The notes beneath the pieces are model-generated. The model did not search any database and was not told the DNA's origin. It saw only the letters and a list, made by a program, of their open reading frames with translations. Made by a program: the position numbers and the translations under genes. From NCBI GenBank assembly GCA_027483285.1, contig JAIXUZ010000434.1:1-14382 (forward strand): a stretch of 14,382 nt of DNA, in the 5' to 3' direction. This document shows, one piece after another, positions 5,757 to 13,564 of the stretch. This DNA comes from Bacteroidota bacterium. GTDB lineage: Bacteria > Bacteroidota > Bacteroidia > CAMBQF01. Each line of letters begins with the position of its first letter. Positions within the stretch are counted from its first letter, which is position 1.

Positions 5757-8132
5757 ATGAAAAGACTTGTATTTTTAACCATACTTGCTTTTACCGGCTT
5801 TACAGCTTTTGCGCAGCAACCATCTAATGCAGCTATTGAAGCAGCCAAGCACGACCGCCTTATGAGTATACTTGCCGCTAAAAATGGCGGTAACGAAGGA
5901 AACCAGGTTACAGATATAATGCCAGAGCAGGACTGTATAAGCGCCATTACAGTTTGCCAAAGCACATATTTTCAGCCAAATTCATATTCAGGCAGTGGTA
6001 ATATTGGGGGAGAGATTAATAATACCTTTTCGTGCCTGGGTGCCGGCGAATTAAATGCTGTTTGGTATAAAATAATGGTAACAGATGATGGGTACCTCGG
6101 TTTTAATATTATACCTAACGACATTACAAATGATTATGACTGGGCGGTTTTTAATCTTACCAATGCACAATGCAGTGATATTTTTAATATTCCAACACTA
6201 GAGGTATCATGTAATTTCTCAGGGTCAACGCATCCAACTGCAACAACGGGGCCAAATGGAGCCGGCAACCCGCAAGATGAAATGTTAATTCCCATTTACT
6301 CCGGCGAAGTATACTATATATGCATCAGCAATTTTTCCAGCACACAAAGTGGTTATGTATTAGACTTTTCTCCTTCTACCGTTTCATTAGGTGCTTGCTC
6401 GCACATTTATGGCAGTATTTATTTAGACCTTGATAACAACTGCCAGATAAACCCTACCGACCTTCCGTTACCCGGCCAGATTGTTTATATGCTTCCCGGC
6501 CCGTATTACGGTATGAGCAATGCTAACGGTTTATACTTTATTGATATTCCTAACGGGCTTAATGGCACTTACCAGCTTTTTACCCAACCGCTTACACCCG
6601 CAGTGGAGCAACATTGCCCTGATACCCCTTCGTATTTAACTGTACAAGTTAACAATGCCGACTCTTTATATACGGGCTATAACTTCGGGTATATAGCTCA
6701 CGATAATATTCCATGCCCGGCTTTGGTTGTTAGTAATATAAGTACTGTAATAAGGCCCTGCTGCCCCAGTACACGCTATATAACAGTTAGTAATATGGGC
6801 AGTGCCATTTCTACCAACAATCAACTTGAAGTTACCTATATGGACAACTACCTTGCTCCTACCGGTTTTACTGTTGCAGGCAATGCTGTTCCATATGTTC
6901 AAAATGGCAATGTTTATACCATTAGCCTACCCGACCTTATTGTAGGTGACCATGTAAACATACATGTTACCGAAGTTACCGACACCGCTTATGTGGGGCT
7001 GGAAACCTGCGTATTAGTGCATGCTTTACCCGATTATAACTGCGCCAATAATACAGATTGGGATGGCTCGCAAGTGCGTATAACTTCTATTTGCAGCAAT
7101 AACGATACCGTTAGTTTTACGTTGCAAAACATTGGTGCAGGCAACATGTCAGCACCGGCAGTATTTACTGTTTATAATGGCACTAATGTTGCACAAACAG
7201 GCAATTTCCAACTGGCTACCGCTCAAAGTATTCAATACTCTTACCCCGCCAATGGCGATATTTATGTAATGCAGGCAAACCAAACCGATAATAATCCTTT
7301 TGGTGAGCAGGTGTCGGGCTACTCTAATAGCTGTGGTACAACCTTTTCACCAACAGCCTCATTTAACTCTTTTTACCAAAATTATGGCGGTATGAATACC
7401 GATATGGATTGCAACATTATAACCAATGCTGTTGACCCTAATGATAAAGCTGCCGTTCCAATAGGATTAGGTCCTCAGCATTTTATAAGTGCTACCGATG
7501 TTATAGAATATAAAATCCGCTTTCAGAATACAGGCACAGCACCTGCCGACAGGGTTGTAATAGTTGACACACTTGATGCGAACCTTGACCCTGCAACCAT
7601 TGTATTGGGTGCAGCAAGCCATAACTATACTGCCGAACTTAGTGGCACCGGAATATTAACCTTTGTTTTTAAGAACATAAACCTGCCCGCGGAGCAGGAT
7701 GATGAAGCAGGAAGTATGGGAGCTATTACATTTAGTGTTAAGCAGCGCTGGGGCTTACCTATTAATTATAGCATCAACAATAAGGCCTACATTTATTTCG
7801 ACCTTAATCAGCCCATAATTACAAATAACGTATTTCACAATGTAAAAGATAATACCTCTGGAGTAAATGAAAGCAGCAAGGGTAATATTCTGGTTGAGTT
7901 ATTCCCTAACCCGGCATCGCAAAACATTACACTGAAACTAAATGCGCTGAAAACCGGACAAAGTTACAGCATGCAACTATTTACCGCTACCGGTGCGCTG
8001 GTGCATGAGGTTGGCAACATTAAAACTGTAGAAAACACAGTTGATGTTTCTACCCTTGCAAGCGGCTTATACTACTACCGTGTATTAACCACCGACGGCA
8101 AAACTGCTGCCGGCAGGTTTGTTAAGGAATAA
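5757..8132 (+). CDS. T9SS-exported multidomain surface protein
   Basis: The 791-residue protein starts with the signal peptide MKRLVFLTILAFTGFTAFAQ (cleavage near Ala19). Residues about 55-213 form a Bacteroidota surface domain recognisable by the DCISAITVC start, the ELNAVWYKI block and DYDWAVFNL. Residues about 214-330 look like a carbohydrate-binding or SdrD B-like beta domain (GSIYLDLDNNCQI, then LPGQIVYMLPG). Cys-containing beta domains follow. From about 559 (VDPNDKAAVPIG) to 705 is a DUF11/DUF7619-like segment with the EYKIRFQNTGTAPADRVVI block and AYIYFDLNQPIITN. Residues about 712-791 are a T9SS type A sorting domain (VELFPNPASQNITL, ending SGLYYYRVLTTDGKTAAGRFVK). It should cross the outer membrane through the type IX system and remain at the surface or be released. 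Its ligand is unknown. No catalytic domain is seen, which suggests adhesion or a structural role. Confidence 0.9.
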   Translation: MKRLVFLTILAFTGFTAFAQQPSNAAIEAAKHDRLMSILAAKNGGNEGNQVTDIMPEQDCISAITVCQSTYFQPNSYSGSGNIGGEINNTFSCLGAGELNAVWYKIMVTDDGYLGFNIIPNDITNDYDWAVFNLTNAQCSDIFNIPTLEVSCNFSGSTHPTATTGPNGAGNPQDEMLIPIYSGEVYYICISNFSSTQSGYVLDFSPSTVSLGACSHIYGSIYLDLDNNCQINPTDLPLPGQIVYMLPGPYYGMSNANGLYFIDIPNGLNGTYQLFTQPLTPAVEQHCPDTPSYLTVQVNNADSLYTGYNFGYIAHDNIPCPALVVSNISTVIRPCCPSTRYITVSNMGSAISTNNQLEVTYMDNYLAPTGFTVAGNAVPYVQNGNVYTISLPDLIVGDHVNIHVTEVTDTAYVGLETCVLVHALPDYNCANNTDWDGSQVRITSICSNNDTVSFTLQNIGAGNMSAPAVFTVYNGTNVAQTGNFQLATAQSIQYSYPANGDIYVMQANQTDNNPFGEQVSGYSNSCGTTFSPTASFNSFYQNYGGMNTDMDCNIITNAVDPNDKAAVPIGLGPQHFISATDVIEYKIRFQNTGTAPADRVVIVDTLDANLDPATIVLGAASHNYTAELSGTGILTFVFKNINLPAEQDDEAGSMGAITFSVKQRWGLPINYSINNKAYIYFDLNQPIITNNVFHNVKDNTSGVNESSKGNILVELFPNPASQNITLKLNALKTGQSYSMQLFTATGALVHEVGNIKTVENTVDVSTLASGLYYYRVLTTDGKTAAGRFVKE

Positions 8133-8161
8133 ATAGCTAAAGAGTTTTACAGATATTCATT

Positions 8162-8196
8162 AAGCCGTATTGTTTATTCAATGCGGCTTTTTATTT
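8162..8196 (+). terminator. Rho-independent terminator of the T9SS protein gene
   Basis: AAGCCGTATTG (8162-8172) pairs with CAATGCGGCTT (8179-8189) over 11 base pairs with one T-G wobble. The loop is TTTATT and a T-rich tract follows. It begins 30 bases after the stop codon and separates this gene from the SPFH gene, whose true start is 8256. Confidence 0.88.
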
Positions 8197-8255
8197 TCGA
8201 TATTTTATGTAATTTCATCGCCACTATTACTACTTATAAAGAAACAAAAAAAACA

Positions 8256-9353
8256 ATGGGAATTTTTGATAAATTAAGAGGCGAGTTTATTGATATCATT
8301 GAGTGGGTAGATGCTACACACGATACAATAATCTATAAGTTTCCGCGCTACAACAACGAGATAAAAATGAATGCCAAGCTTGTGGTTCGCGAATCGCAGG
8401 AGGCATTGTTTTTAAATGAAGGTCAGCTGGCCGATATATACAAGCCAGGCACACATACCCTTACCACCCAAAATATGCCCATACTGTCTACCCTGCGCGG
8501 CTGGAAGTATGGTTTTGAAAGCCCGTTTAAGGTTGATGTATATTACGTTAGCACCAAACAGTTTATTGGGCAAAAATGGGGCACATTAAACCCTATTACC
8601 CTAAACGATGACCGCTTTGGTATGATTGAGCTGCGCGCCTTTGGTGTATTTGGCTTTCAGGTTATTGATGGGGGCAAATTTTTTAAAGAAGTAGCAGGTA
8701 CTAACCCAAACTTTACTACCGAAGGGGTATTTGGGCAGCTGCGTAGCATTGTTGTTACCCGTTTTACCGATATGCTGGCCGAATCGGGTATAACGATAGA
8801 CCGCATTGCATCAAACCTTGATGAAATTTCTAAACTGGGCCTTGAGCGTATCAACCCCGATTTGGAAGGTTACGGCATTAAGCTTACCAACTTTTTGGTA
8901 GAGAATGTTTCTATGCCTGATGAGCTTAAGAAAGAGATATTTGAATACTCTCGCCTTAACAAGGTAGATATGCAAAAGCTGGCCCAGATGAAAGCCGCTA
9001 AAAGCATTGAAATTGCTGCAGGTAATGAGGGTGGCGCAGCAGGCATTGGCGCCGGTATAGCATCGGGTATGGCTATTGGCAACGTTATGTCAAACTCGCT
9101 AAACACACAACAAAACAATGGCGGCGGCAATACTATGCCACCTCCGGTTGCACAATACTACTATGCTGTAAACGGCGAGCGTAAAGGCCCCTTTGGTGCA
9201 GAACAGTTGCCCGCCCTTGTAGAAAGTGGCGAAGTAAAACAAGATACCATGGTTTGGAAAACAGGCATGGCAGACTGGGCTAAAGCATCTACCGTTGCTG
9301 ATTTTGCCAATGTGTTTACAAGCGTTCCACCACCTCCGCCGCCGGCTATCTAA
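8256..9353 (+). CDS. SPFH-domain protein with C-terminal GYF_2 domain (YdjI-like)
   Basis: The 365-residue protein starts at MGIFDKLRGEFIDIIEWVD. The upstream extension of the frame overlaps the preceding terminator and has no protein-like features. Residues about 1-255 belong to the SPFH/virion-core-like family typified by Bacillus YdjI: VVRESQEALFLNEGQLADIYKPGTHTL, TLRGWKYGFESPFKVDVYYV, and ERINPDLEGYGIKLTNFLVENVSMPDE. SPFH proteins assemble into membrane-associated oligomers. An Ala/Gly-rich linker (about 265-295) leads to a GYF_2 domain at about 300-352 (QYYYAVNGERKGPFG, then MVWKTGMADWAKAS), a fold that in general binds proline-rich peptides. The protein ends in its own proline run, VPPPPPPAI. 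No transmembrane helix is seen. The zinc-ribbon membrane gene follows after 12 bases, so the two form an operon. The upstream -7-like TAATTTCA (8210-8217) is weak. Confidence 0.85.
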   Translation: MGIFDKLRGEFIDIIEWVDATHDTIIYKFPRYNNEIKMNAKLVVRESQEALFLNEGQLADIYKPGTHTLTTQNMPILSTLRGWKYGFESPFKVDVYYVSTKQFIGQKWGTLNPITLNDDRFGMIELRAFGVFGFQVIDGGKFFKEVAGTNPNFTTEGVFGQLRSIVVTRFTDMLAESGITIDRIASNLDEISKLGLERINPDLEGYGIKLTNFLVENVSMPDELKKEIFEYSRLNKVDMQKLAQMKAAKSIEIAAGNEGGAAGIGAGIASGMAIGNVMSNSLNTQQNNGGGNTMPPPVAQYYYAVNGERKGPFGAEQLPALVESGEVKQDTMVWKTGMADWAKASTVADFANVFTSVPPPPPPAI

Positions 9354-9365
9354 TAATTCTGACTG

Positions 9366-10484
9366 ATGAATTTTGACGAAAAAACTGCTGAAGTAAACGA
9401 CACACTGAAGTGTAAAAACTGTGCGGCATCTTTAACCTTTGCCCCTGGCACCAAAAGCCTGGTATGCCAGTATTGCGGCACTACCAATGAAATTGAAGTT
9501 GCTGACGAGGAGTTTAAAGAAATTGAGGAACTTGACTACTTTGATTATGAGCATGTAAACGATGCCGAGAAATATACAGTTCAGGTTTTAAAATGTAACT
9601 CGTGCGGGGCATCAACCACATACGATGGTAAAACCGCAGCCAGCAGCTGCCCATTTTGTACCGCGCCCCTAGTTGTAACCGGCGGCGGACAGGCTGCAAA
9701 TATTATCAAGCCAAAATCGCTGATACCTTTTGTGGTAGACCAAACAAAGGCTATAGAAAAATTTAAAAGCTATGCCAAAAACCAATGGTTTGCACCCGAT
9801 GCTTTTTTAAAACTAACCAAAAACCACGATAAGGTTAAGGGGATGTACATACCGTATTGGAGTTTTGATGCCGATGTACACACCCAATACGTGGGCCAAC
9901 GTGGGGTTGACTATATAACTACCGAAACCTATACCACTACCGAAAATGGAAAAACGGTAACCCGCACACGCAACGTTACACGTACCAACTGGTGGCCTGC
10001 CAGTGGCGAGGTAGACAATACATTTGACGATTTGATGGTTACCGCATCGAGTACGTTGCCCGTAAATGTTGCCAATGATTTAGACCCTTGGGATAGTGCC
10101 GGCTTAGTGCCATACAACGATAAGTTTATTGCGGGCTTTGCAGCTGAAATGTATAATATTGAGCTTAAAGCCGGTTTTGAAACGGGCAAGCTAAAAATGT
10201 GGCCTACCATAGAACGTACTATTTGTAATGATATTGGCGGCGACCACCAACGTATTACCCGCCACCAGAGTAACTACTCAAACGTTAAGTTTAAGCATGC
10301 CTTGTTGCCAATATGGATTAGTGTGGTGCCATATAAAGAAAAGAAATATTACTTTTTGGTAAACGGGCAAACTGGCAAGGTTCAAGGCCAACAACCCTAC
10401 AGCGCCATAAAAATTATACTGGCAGTATTGCTGGCACTTATTATAATATTTGGCATATACTGGGCTACCCAGGAAGGAAAATAG
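9366..10484 (+). CDS. Membrane-anchored double zinc-ribbon protein (YdjG-like)
   Basis: The 372-residue protein has two TFIIB-type zinc ribbons, Cys16-X2-Cys19 with Cys34-X2-Cys37 and Cys77-X2-Cys80 with Cys95-X2-Cys98, separated by an acidic stretch. The middle, about 110-340, is a large conserved soluble region with KVKGMYIPYWSFDADVHTQY, the Thr-rich TTETYTTTENGKTVTRTR, NTFDDLMVTASSTLP, KAGFETGKLKMWP and FKHALLPIWISVVPYKEKKY. The end carries one transmembrane helix, about residues 347-366 (AIKIILAVLLALIIIFGIYW), so it is a tail-anchored protein with its zinc domains probably in the cytoplasm. It lies 12 bases after the SPFH gene. In Bacillus the analogous YdjG-YdjI partners link to the phage-shock protein PspA, so this pair may sense or repair membrane damage; that role is inference. 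A terminator follows at 10504. Confidence 0.82.
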   Translation: MNFDEKTAEVNDTLKCKNCAASLTFAPGTKSLVCQYCGTTNEIEVADEEFKEIEELDYFDYEHVNDAEKYTVQVLKCNSCGASTTYDGKTAASSCPFCTAPLVVTGGGQAANIIKPKSLIPFVVDQTKAIEKFKSYAKNQWFAPDAFLKLTKNHDKVKGMYIPYWSFDADVHTQYVGQRGVDYITTETYTTTENGKTVTRTRNVTRTNWWPASGEVDNTFDDLMVTASSTLPVNVANDLDPWDSAGLVPYNDKFIAGFAAEMYNIELKAGFETGKLKMWPTIERTICNDIGGDHQRITRHQSNYSNVKFKHALLPIWISVVPYKEKKYYFLVNGQTGKVQGQQPYSAIKIILAVLLALIIIFGIYWATQEGK

Positions 10485-10503
10485 TTAGGAGGAAATTCTT
10501 CAT

Positions 10504-10535
10504 AGCCCGCGGTTCTACTGTGGGCTTTTTTATTT
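10504..10535 (+). terminator. Rho-independent terminator of the SPFH/zinc-ribbon operon
   Basis: AGCCCGCGG (10504-10512) pairs with CTGTGGGCT (10518-10526) over nine base pairs, including two G-T wobbles, with the loop TTCTA. Six T follow. The T tract touches the stop codon of the convergent Smr gene. In the opposite direction the hairpin lacks a T run, so it mainly serves the plus strand. Confidence 0.85.
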
Positions 10536-10788
10536 AAAATTTGAAGTACACAAACAACCTTCCAAAGTTCTTGCTATCATTCTCTATACGGTGGTACGAT
10601 TGTTTTATGTGAGGCAATTGTAAAAAGCGTTCTACCTTTTTGCGTAGCTGCCCACTACCCTTACCAGGTATAATTTCAATCTCGCGTATTTTGCATTCAA
10701 TAGCCTTTTCAAAAGCGTCGTTCAGGGCTTTATCTATTGCCTTACTATTATTATATATATCGTGTAAATCAACCTTGATTCTGGCCAT
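10534..10788 (-). CDS. Stand-alone Smr-domain protein
   Basis: The 84-residue protein is little more than one Smr domain, the module found at the C-terminus of MutS2 and as free proteins. It is associated with nicking or nuclease activity on DNA or RNA, including roles in recombination and ribosome rescue. The first motif VDLHD (Asp7-Leu8-His9) and the second motif IIPGKGSGQLRKKV (Gly42, Gly44, Gly46) are both visible. The second motif is often HGxGxG; here Pro41 replaces the His, which could lower or change catalysis. The Ala/Lys-rich helix between them (about 15-31) fits the fold. It is convergent with the zinc-ribbon gene and divergent from the tandem AAA+ gene; shared regulation with either is not shown. 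The domain call is good; the substrate is unknown. Confidence 0.8.
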   Translation of the reverse strand: MARIKVDLHDIYNNSKAIDKALNDAFEKAIECKIREIEIIPGKGSGQLRKKVERFLQLPHIKQSYHRIENDSKNFGRLFVYFKF

Positions 10789-10873
10789 GCTAAAAGAGTA
10801 TTATTTGCAAATGAAGGAATTTTAGCTCATATTTATAGTAGTGGATAATCAAAAGCTGGTTAAACCGAATTAG

Positions 10874-10881
10874 TATCTTTG
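10874..10881 (+). promoter_or_regulatory. -7 promoter box of the tandem AAA+ gene
   Basis: TATCTTTG matches TAnnTTTG perfectly and lies 26 bases before the ATG at 10908. A clear TTTG -33 element is missing at the expected distance, so the promoter may be weak or helped by a regulator. Confidence 0.55.
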
Positions 10882-10907
10882 TGTTATAATACAATATATA
10901 TTGCAGC

Positions 10908-13550
10908 ATGAAATTTGGCTGGGGAAAAAAAGACGAAACAAGCAATAACTTCAAGTTTAAAGAGATAAAGGTTTACTCTTCTAACGAGTGGATGGCGTAT
11001 GGTGGAAAAAAGTACCGTCAGGTATTTGAAAACACCGAAACCACCTATATGTACTTTGAAGTATCGCTGTACAACAAGCTGTTTGACGAAGAAGACTGGA
11101 ACATAAGCCTTACAGTAAAAGGCTTTCAACTAGAGCCCGGTAACAAACGCCGCGAACTTTGCAGCCTTGATTTATCTAAAAAAGTATCAAAAGAAGAAAA
11201 TATAGTTTATTTCCGCGATGGCTGGGGCATGGAGAGCCAAGGCTCTTTCTGGCGCCGTGGCGATTATATCTGGGAAGCCTATGTTGATGGCGAACCTATT
11301 GGCGATGCTAAGTTTTTTATTGAAGATGGTGGCGGCGTATCGCCTGATTATAACCCCTATTTTGAGGTTAGCAACATAAAGTTATACGAAGGGAATTTTG
11401 AGGGTATAGAGAAAGATAACAGGGTTTATTTAAACCAGTTTAGTAAGTCGGATACAAGGTATGTGTGGATTGAGTTCAACATACAGAATAAGCAGTCAAA
11501 ATCGTATTACTGCGAGTTGTTTTTTAACTTTTATGATGATGCCCACCAGCTTAAAGCATCAACCAGTATAAACAACAATGTACCCGATAATACTGAAGGC
11601 CAAATATTTAGCTACACTACTGGTTGGGGTAGCGATATACCCGGAACATGGGTAGACGAGAGCTATACCGTTGAGGTGGTGTTTATGGACCAGCTAATGG
11701 CCATAGTACCTTTTGATGTAGATGAAGAGCATGAAGAAGGCGACGTTAAAATATACAAGGCAGGTAACCCATTTTTAATGGATGAGCATGAAATTGCCCA
11801 GGCTGCCGAAACAGAACATAAACTGGAAGACCTGTTAACCGAGTTTAACGCGTTGATAGGCCTTGATGAGATGAAGAAAAAAATTCACGATTATGTGAAT
11901 TACCTCAACTTTATAAAGCTGCGTAACGAGCGTGGTTTTAAAGATTCATCAAAAATAAACCTCCACTCTGTATTTACCGGCAACCCCGGCACAGGTAAAA
12001 CTACTGTGGTGCAATACCTTGCTAAGATATACAAGTCGATGGGGTTGTTGAGCAAAGGCCATGTTTACGAAGTTGACCGCTCTGATTTGATTGGTGAGTT
12101 TATTGGCCAAACGGCCCCTAAGGTTAAAGAAGCCATTGAACAGGCCCGTGGAGGTATTTTGTTTATAGATGAGGCCTATGCCCTGTCGCGCGACCAAAAC
12201 GATACCAAAGACTATGGCAAAGAGGCCATCGAGATTTTAATAAAGGAAATGAGTGATGGCCCCGGCGATGTTGCCATAATTGTTGCCGGTTACCCTGCCG
12301 AGATGGAGACTTTCTTAAACTCCAACCCCGGCTTAAAATCGCGCTTTAACCAATACTATGCTTTCCCTGATTATACGCCTACCGAGCTGTTAGCTATTGC
12401 CATGCAGTATGCTGATAAAAACGTGGTAACACTTACCGATGATGCCAAGGCATATATGGAACTTAAGCTTACCGAGGCATACCGTAACCGCAACCGCCAG
12501 TTTGGCAACGCCCGCTATGTAGTGGGTGTTATAGACCAAAGTAAGCTAGACCTTGGCTTACGCCTTATTCAACATGGCAACCTGGATGCGCTGACCGAAG
12601 AGCAGCTGAAACAGATTACGGTAGAAGACCTGCAAAAGGTATTTAACGATACTAAAAAAACGCAGGTTGAAATAAAAATTGACGAGCCACAACTTGCTGA
12701 AGCCCTTGGTGAACTGCACCACCTGACTGGTTTGGAAGAAGTGAAAAAAGAGATAGACGAGTTGGTGCGTTTGGTACGCTTTTACCGCGAAACGGGAAAA
12801 GATGTTACCAACCGGATATCATTACACGCCGTATTTACGGGCAACCCCGGTACTGGTAAAACAACGGTGGCACGTATTATCGCCAAAATATACAAAGGCT
12901 TAGGCTTACTGGAACGTGGGCACTTAGTAGAAACCGACCGTGAGGGATTGGTAGCAGCCTTTATAGGCCAAACTGCGATTAAAACCCAACAAAAAATAGA
13001 CGAAGCCCAAAATGGGGTATTGTTTATTGATGAAGCCTATGCCCTATCGCGCGGAGGGAATGATTTTGGAAGCGAGGCCATAGAAACCCTGCTTAAAAAG
13101 ATGGAAGACCTGCGCGGCAAATTTGCCGTAATTGTAGCAGGCTATACTGATAATATGAAGATTTTCCTTGAATCGAACCCGGGCTTGAAATCAAGGTTTG
13201 ATAAGGTGTATGAGTTTAAAGACTATTCAGTAGAAGAACTATATAGCATAGCACTTGATTTACTTAAAAAAGAAGACCTTGCCCCTAATGAAGAGGCTAT
13301 TAGCCATCTGAAAAAATACCTGCAGGAATTGTACGACAGCCGAGATAAGTTTTTTGGTAACGGACGTACGGTACGCAATATGGTAAACCAGGCGGTGCGC
13401 AACCAGCACCTTCGTTTGGCAGCTATCGCTTCGGCAGAGCGAACGGCTGAAATGCTTTTAACCCTTGCGCTTGATGATGTTAAGGAGTTTGCTATAAAAG
13501 AAGACAAAGGCGGAGTTGGCTTTAAACGCGCCAGCACAGGGGGGAGGTAA
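10908..13550 (+). CDS. Tandem CbbX/SpoVK-type AAA+ protein with duplicated N-terminal beta domain
   Basis: The 880-residue protein has four parts. Residues about 18-140 and 154-272 are two diverged copies of a beta-rich domain I cannot name; both carry the pattern I-K-[VL]-Y, then Y-[VM]-[YW]-x-E, an NK turn, and WG-x(4)-[GP] before a G-x(1,2)-W and Y-x-[WV]-E (W106/W240, W115/W248). An acidic linker follows. AAA+ module 1 (about 305-560) has Walker A GNPGTGKT 358-365, pore loop FIGQT, Walker B FIDE 419-422, arginine finger in SNPGLKSRF (R479) and sensor 2 GNAR (R536). Module 2 (about 604-850) repeats these: GNPGTGKT 645-652, FIDE 706-709, R763, GNGR (R820). All catalytic residues are present twice, so both sites look active. 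Such rings remodel or pull on protein clients; Rubisco activase CbbX and EccA of type VII secretion use related modules. No signal or membrane segment is present. The client is unknown. Confidence 0.85.
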   Translation: MKFGWGKKDETSNNFKFKEIKVYSSNEWMAYGGKKYRQVFENTETTYMYFEVSLYNKLFDEEDWNISLTVKGFQLEPGNKRRELCSLDLSKKVSKEENIVYFRDGWGMESQGSFWRRGDYIWEAYVDGEPIGDAKFFIEDGGGVSPDYNPYFEVSNIKLYEGNFEGIEKDNRVYLNQFSKSDTRYVWIEFNIQNKQSKSYYCELFFNFYDDAHQLKASTSINNNVPDNTEGQIFSYTTGWGSDIPGTWVDESYTVEVVFMDQLMAIVPFDVDEEHEEGDVKIYKAGNPFLMDEHEIAQAAETEHKLEDLLTEFNALIGLDEMKKKIHDYVNYLNFIKLRNERGFKDSSKINLHSVFTGNPGTGKTTVVQYLAKIYKSMGLLSKGHVYEVDRSDLIGEFIGQTAPKVKEAIEQARGGILFIDEAYALSRDQNDTKDYGKEAIEILIKEMSDGPGDVAIIVAGYPAEMETFLNSNPGLKSRFNQYYAFPDYTPTELLAIAMQYADKNVVTLTDDAKAYMELKLTEAYRNRNRQFGNARYVVGVIDQSKLDLGLRLIQHGNLDALTEEQLKQITVEDLQKVFNDTKKTQVEIKIDEPQLAEALGELHHLTGLEEVKKEIDELVRLVRFYRETGKDVTNRISLHAVFTGNPGTGKTTVARIIAKIYKGLGLLERGHLVETDREGLVAAFIGQTAIKTQQKIDEAQNGVLFIDEAYALSRGGNDFGSEAIETLLKKMEDLRGKFAVIVAGYTDNMKIFLESNPGLKSRFDKVYEFKDYSVEELYSIALDLLKKEDLAPNEEAISHLKKYLQELYDSRDKFFGNGRTVRNMVNQAVRNQHLRLAAIASAERTAEMLLTLALDDVKEFAIKEDKGGVGFKRASTGGR

Positions 13551-13564
13551 TTAGTTACTAATTA
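13548..13564. repeat. Perfect inverted repeat across two convergent stop codons
   Basis: TAATTAG (13548-13554) and CTAATTA (13558-13564) are perfect inverted arms around TTA. The left arm begins with the TAA stop of the AAA+ gene and the right arm ends with the TTA complement of the YdeI-like gene's stop. The hairpin is too AT-rich and lacks the T run of a standard terminator. Confidence 0.5.

Noticed and set aside
8181..8255. N-terminal extension of the SPFH protein
   Set aside because: It begins inside the terminator hairpin of the previous gene, and the family start MGIFDKLRGEF lies at 8256.
10486..10496. Shine-Dalgarno-like TAGGAGGAAAT after the zinc-ribbon gene
   Set aside because: No start codon or open frame follows at a useful distance; a terminator hairpin follows instead.
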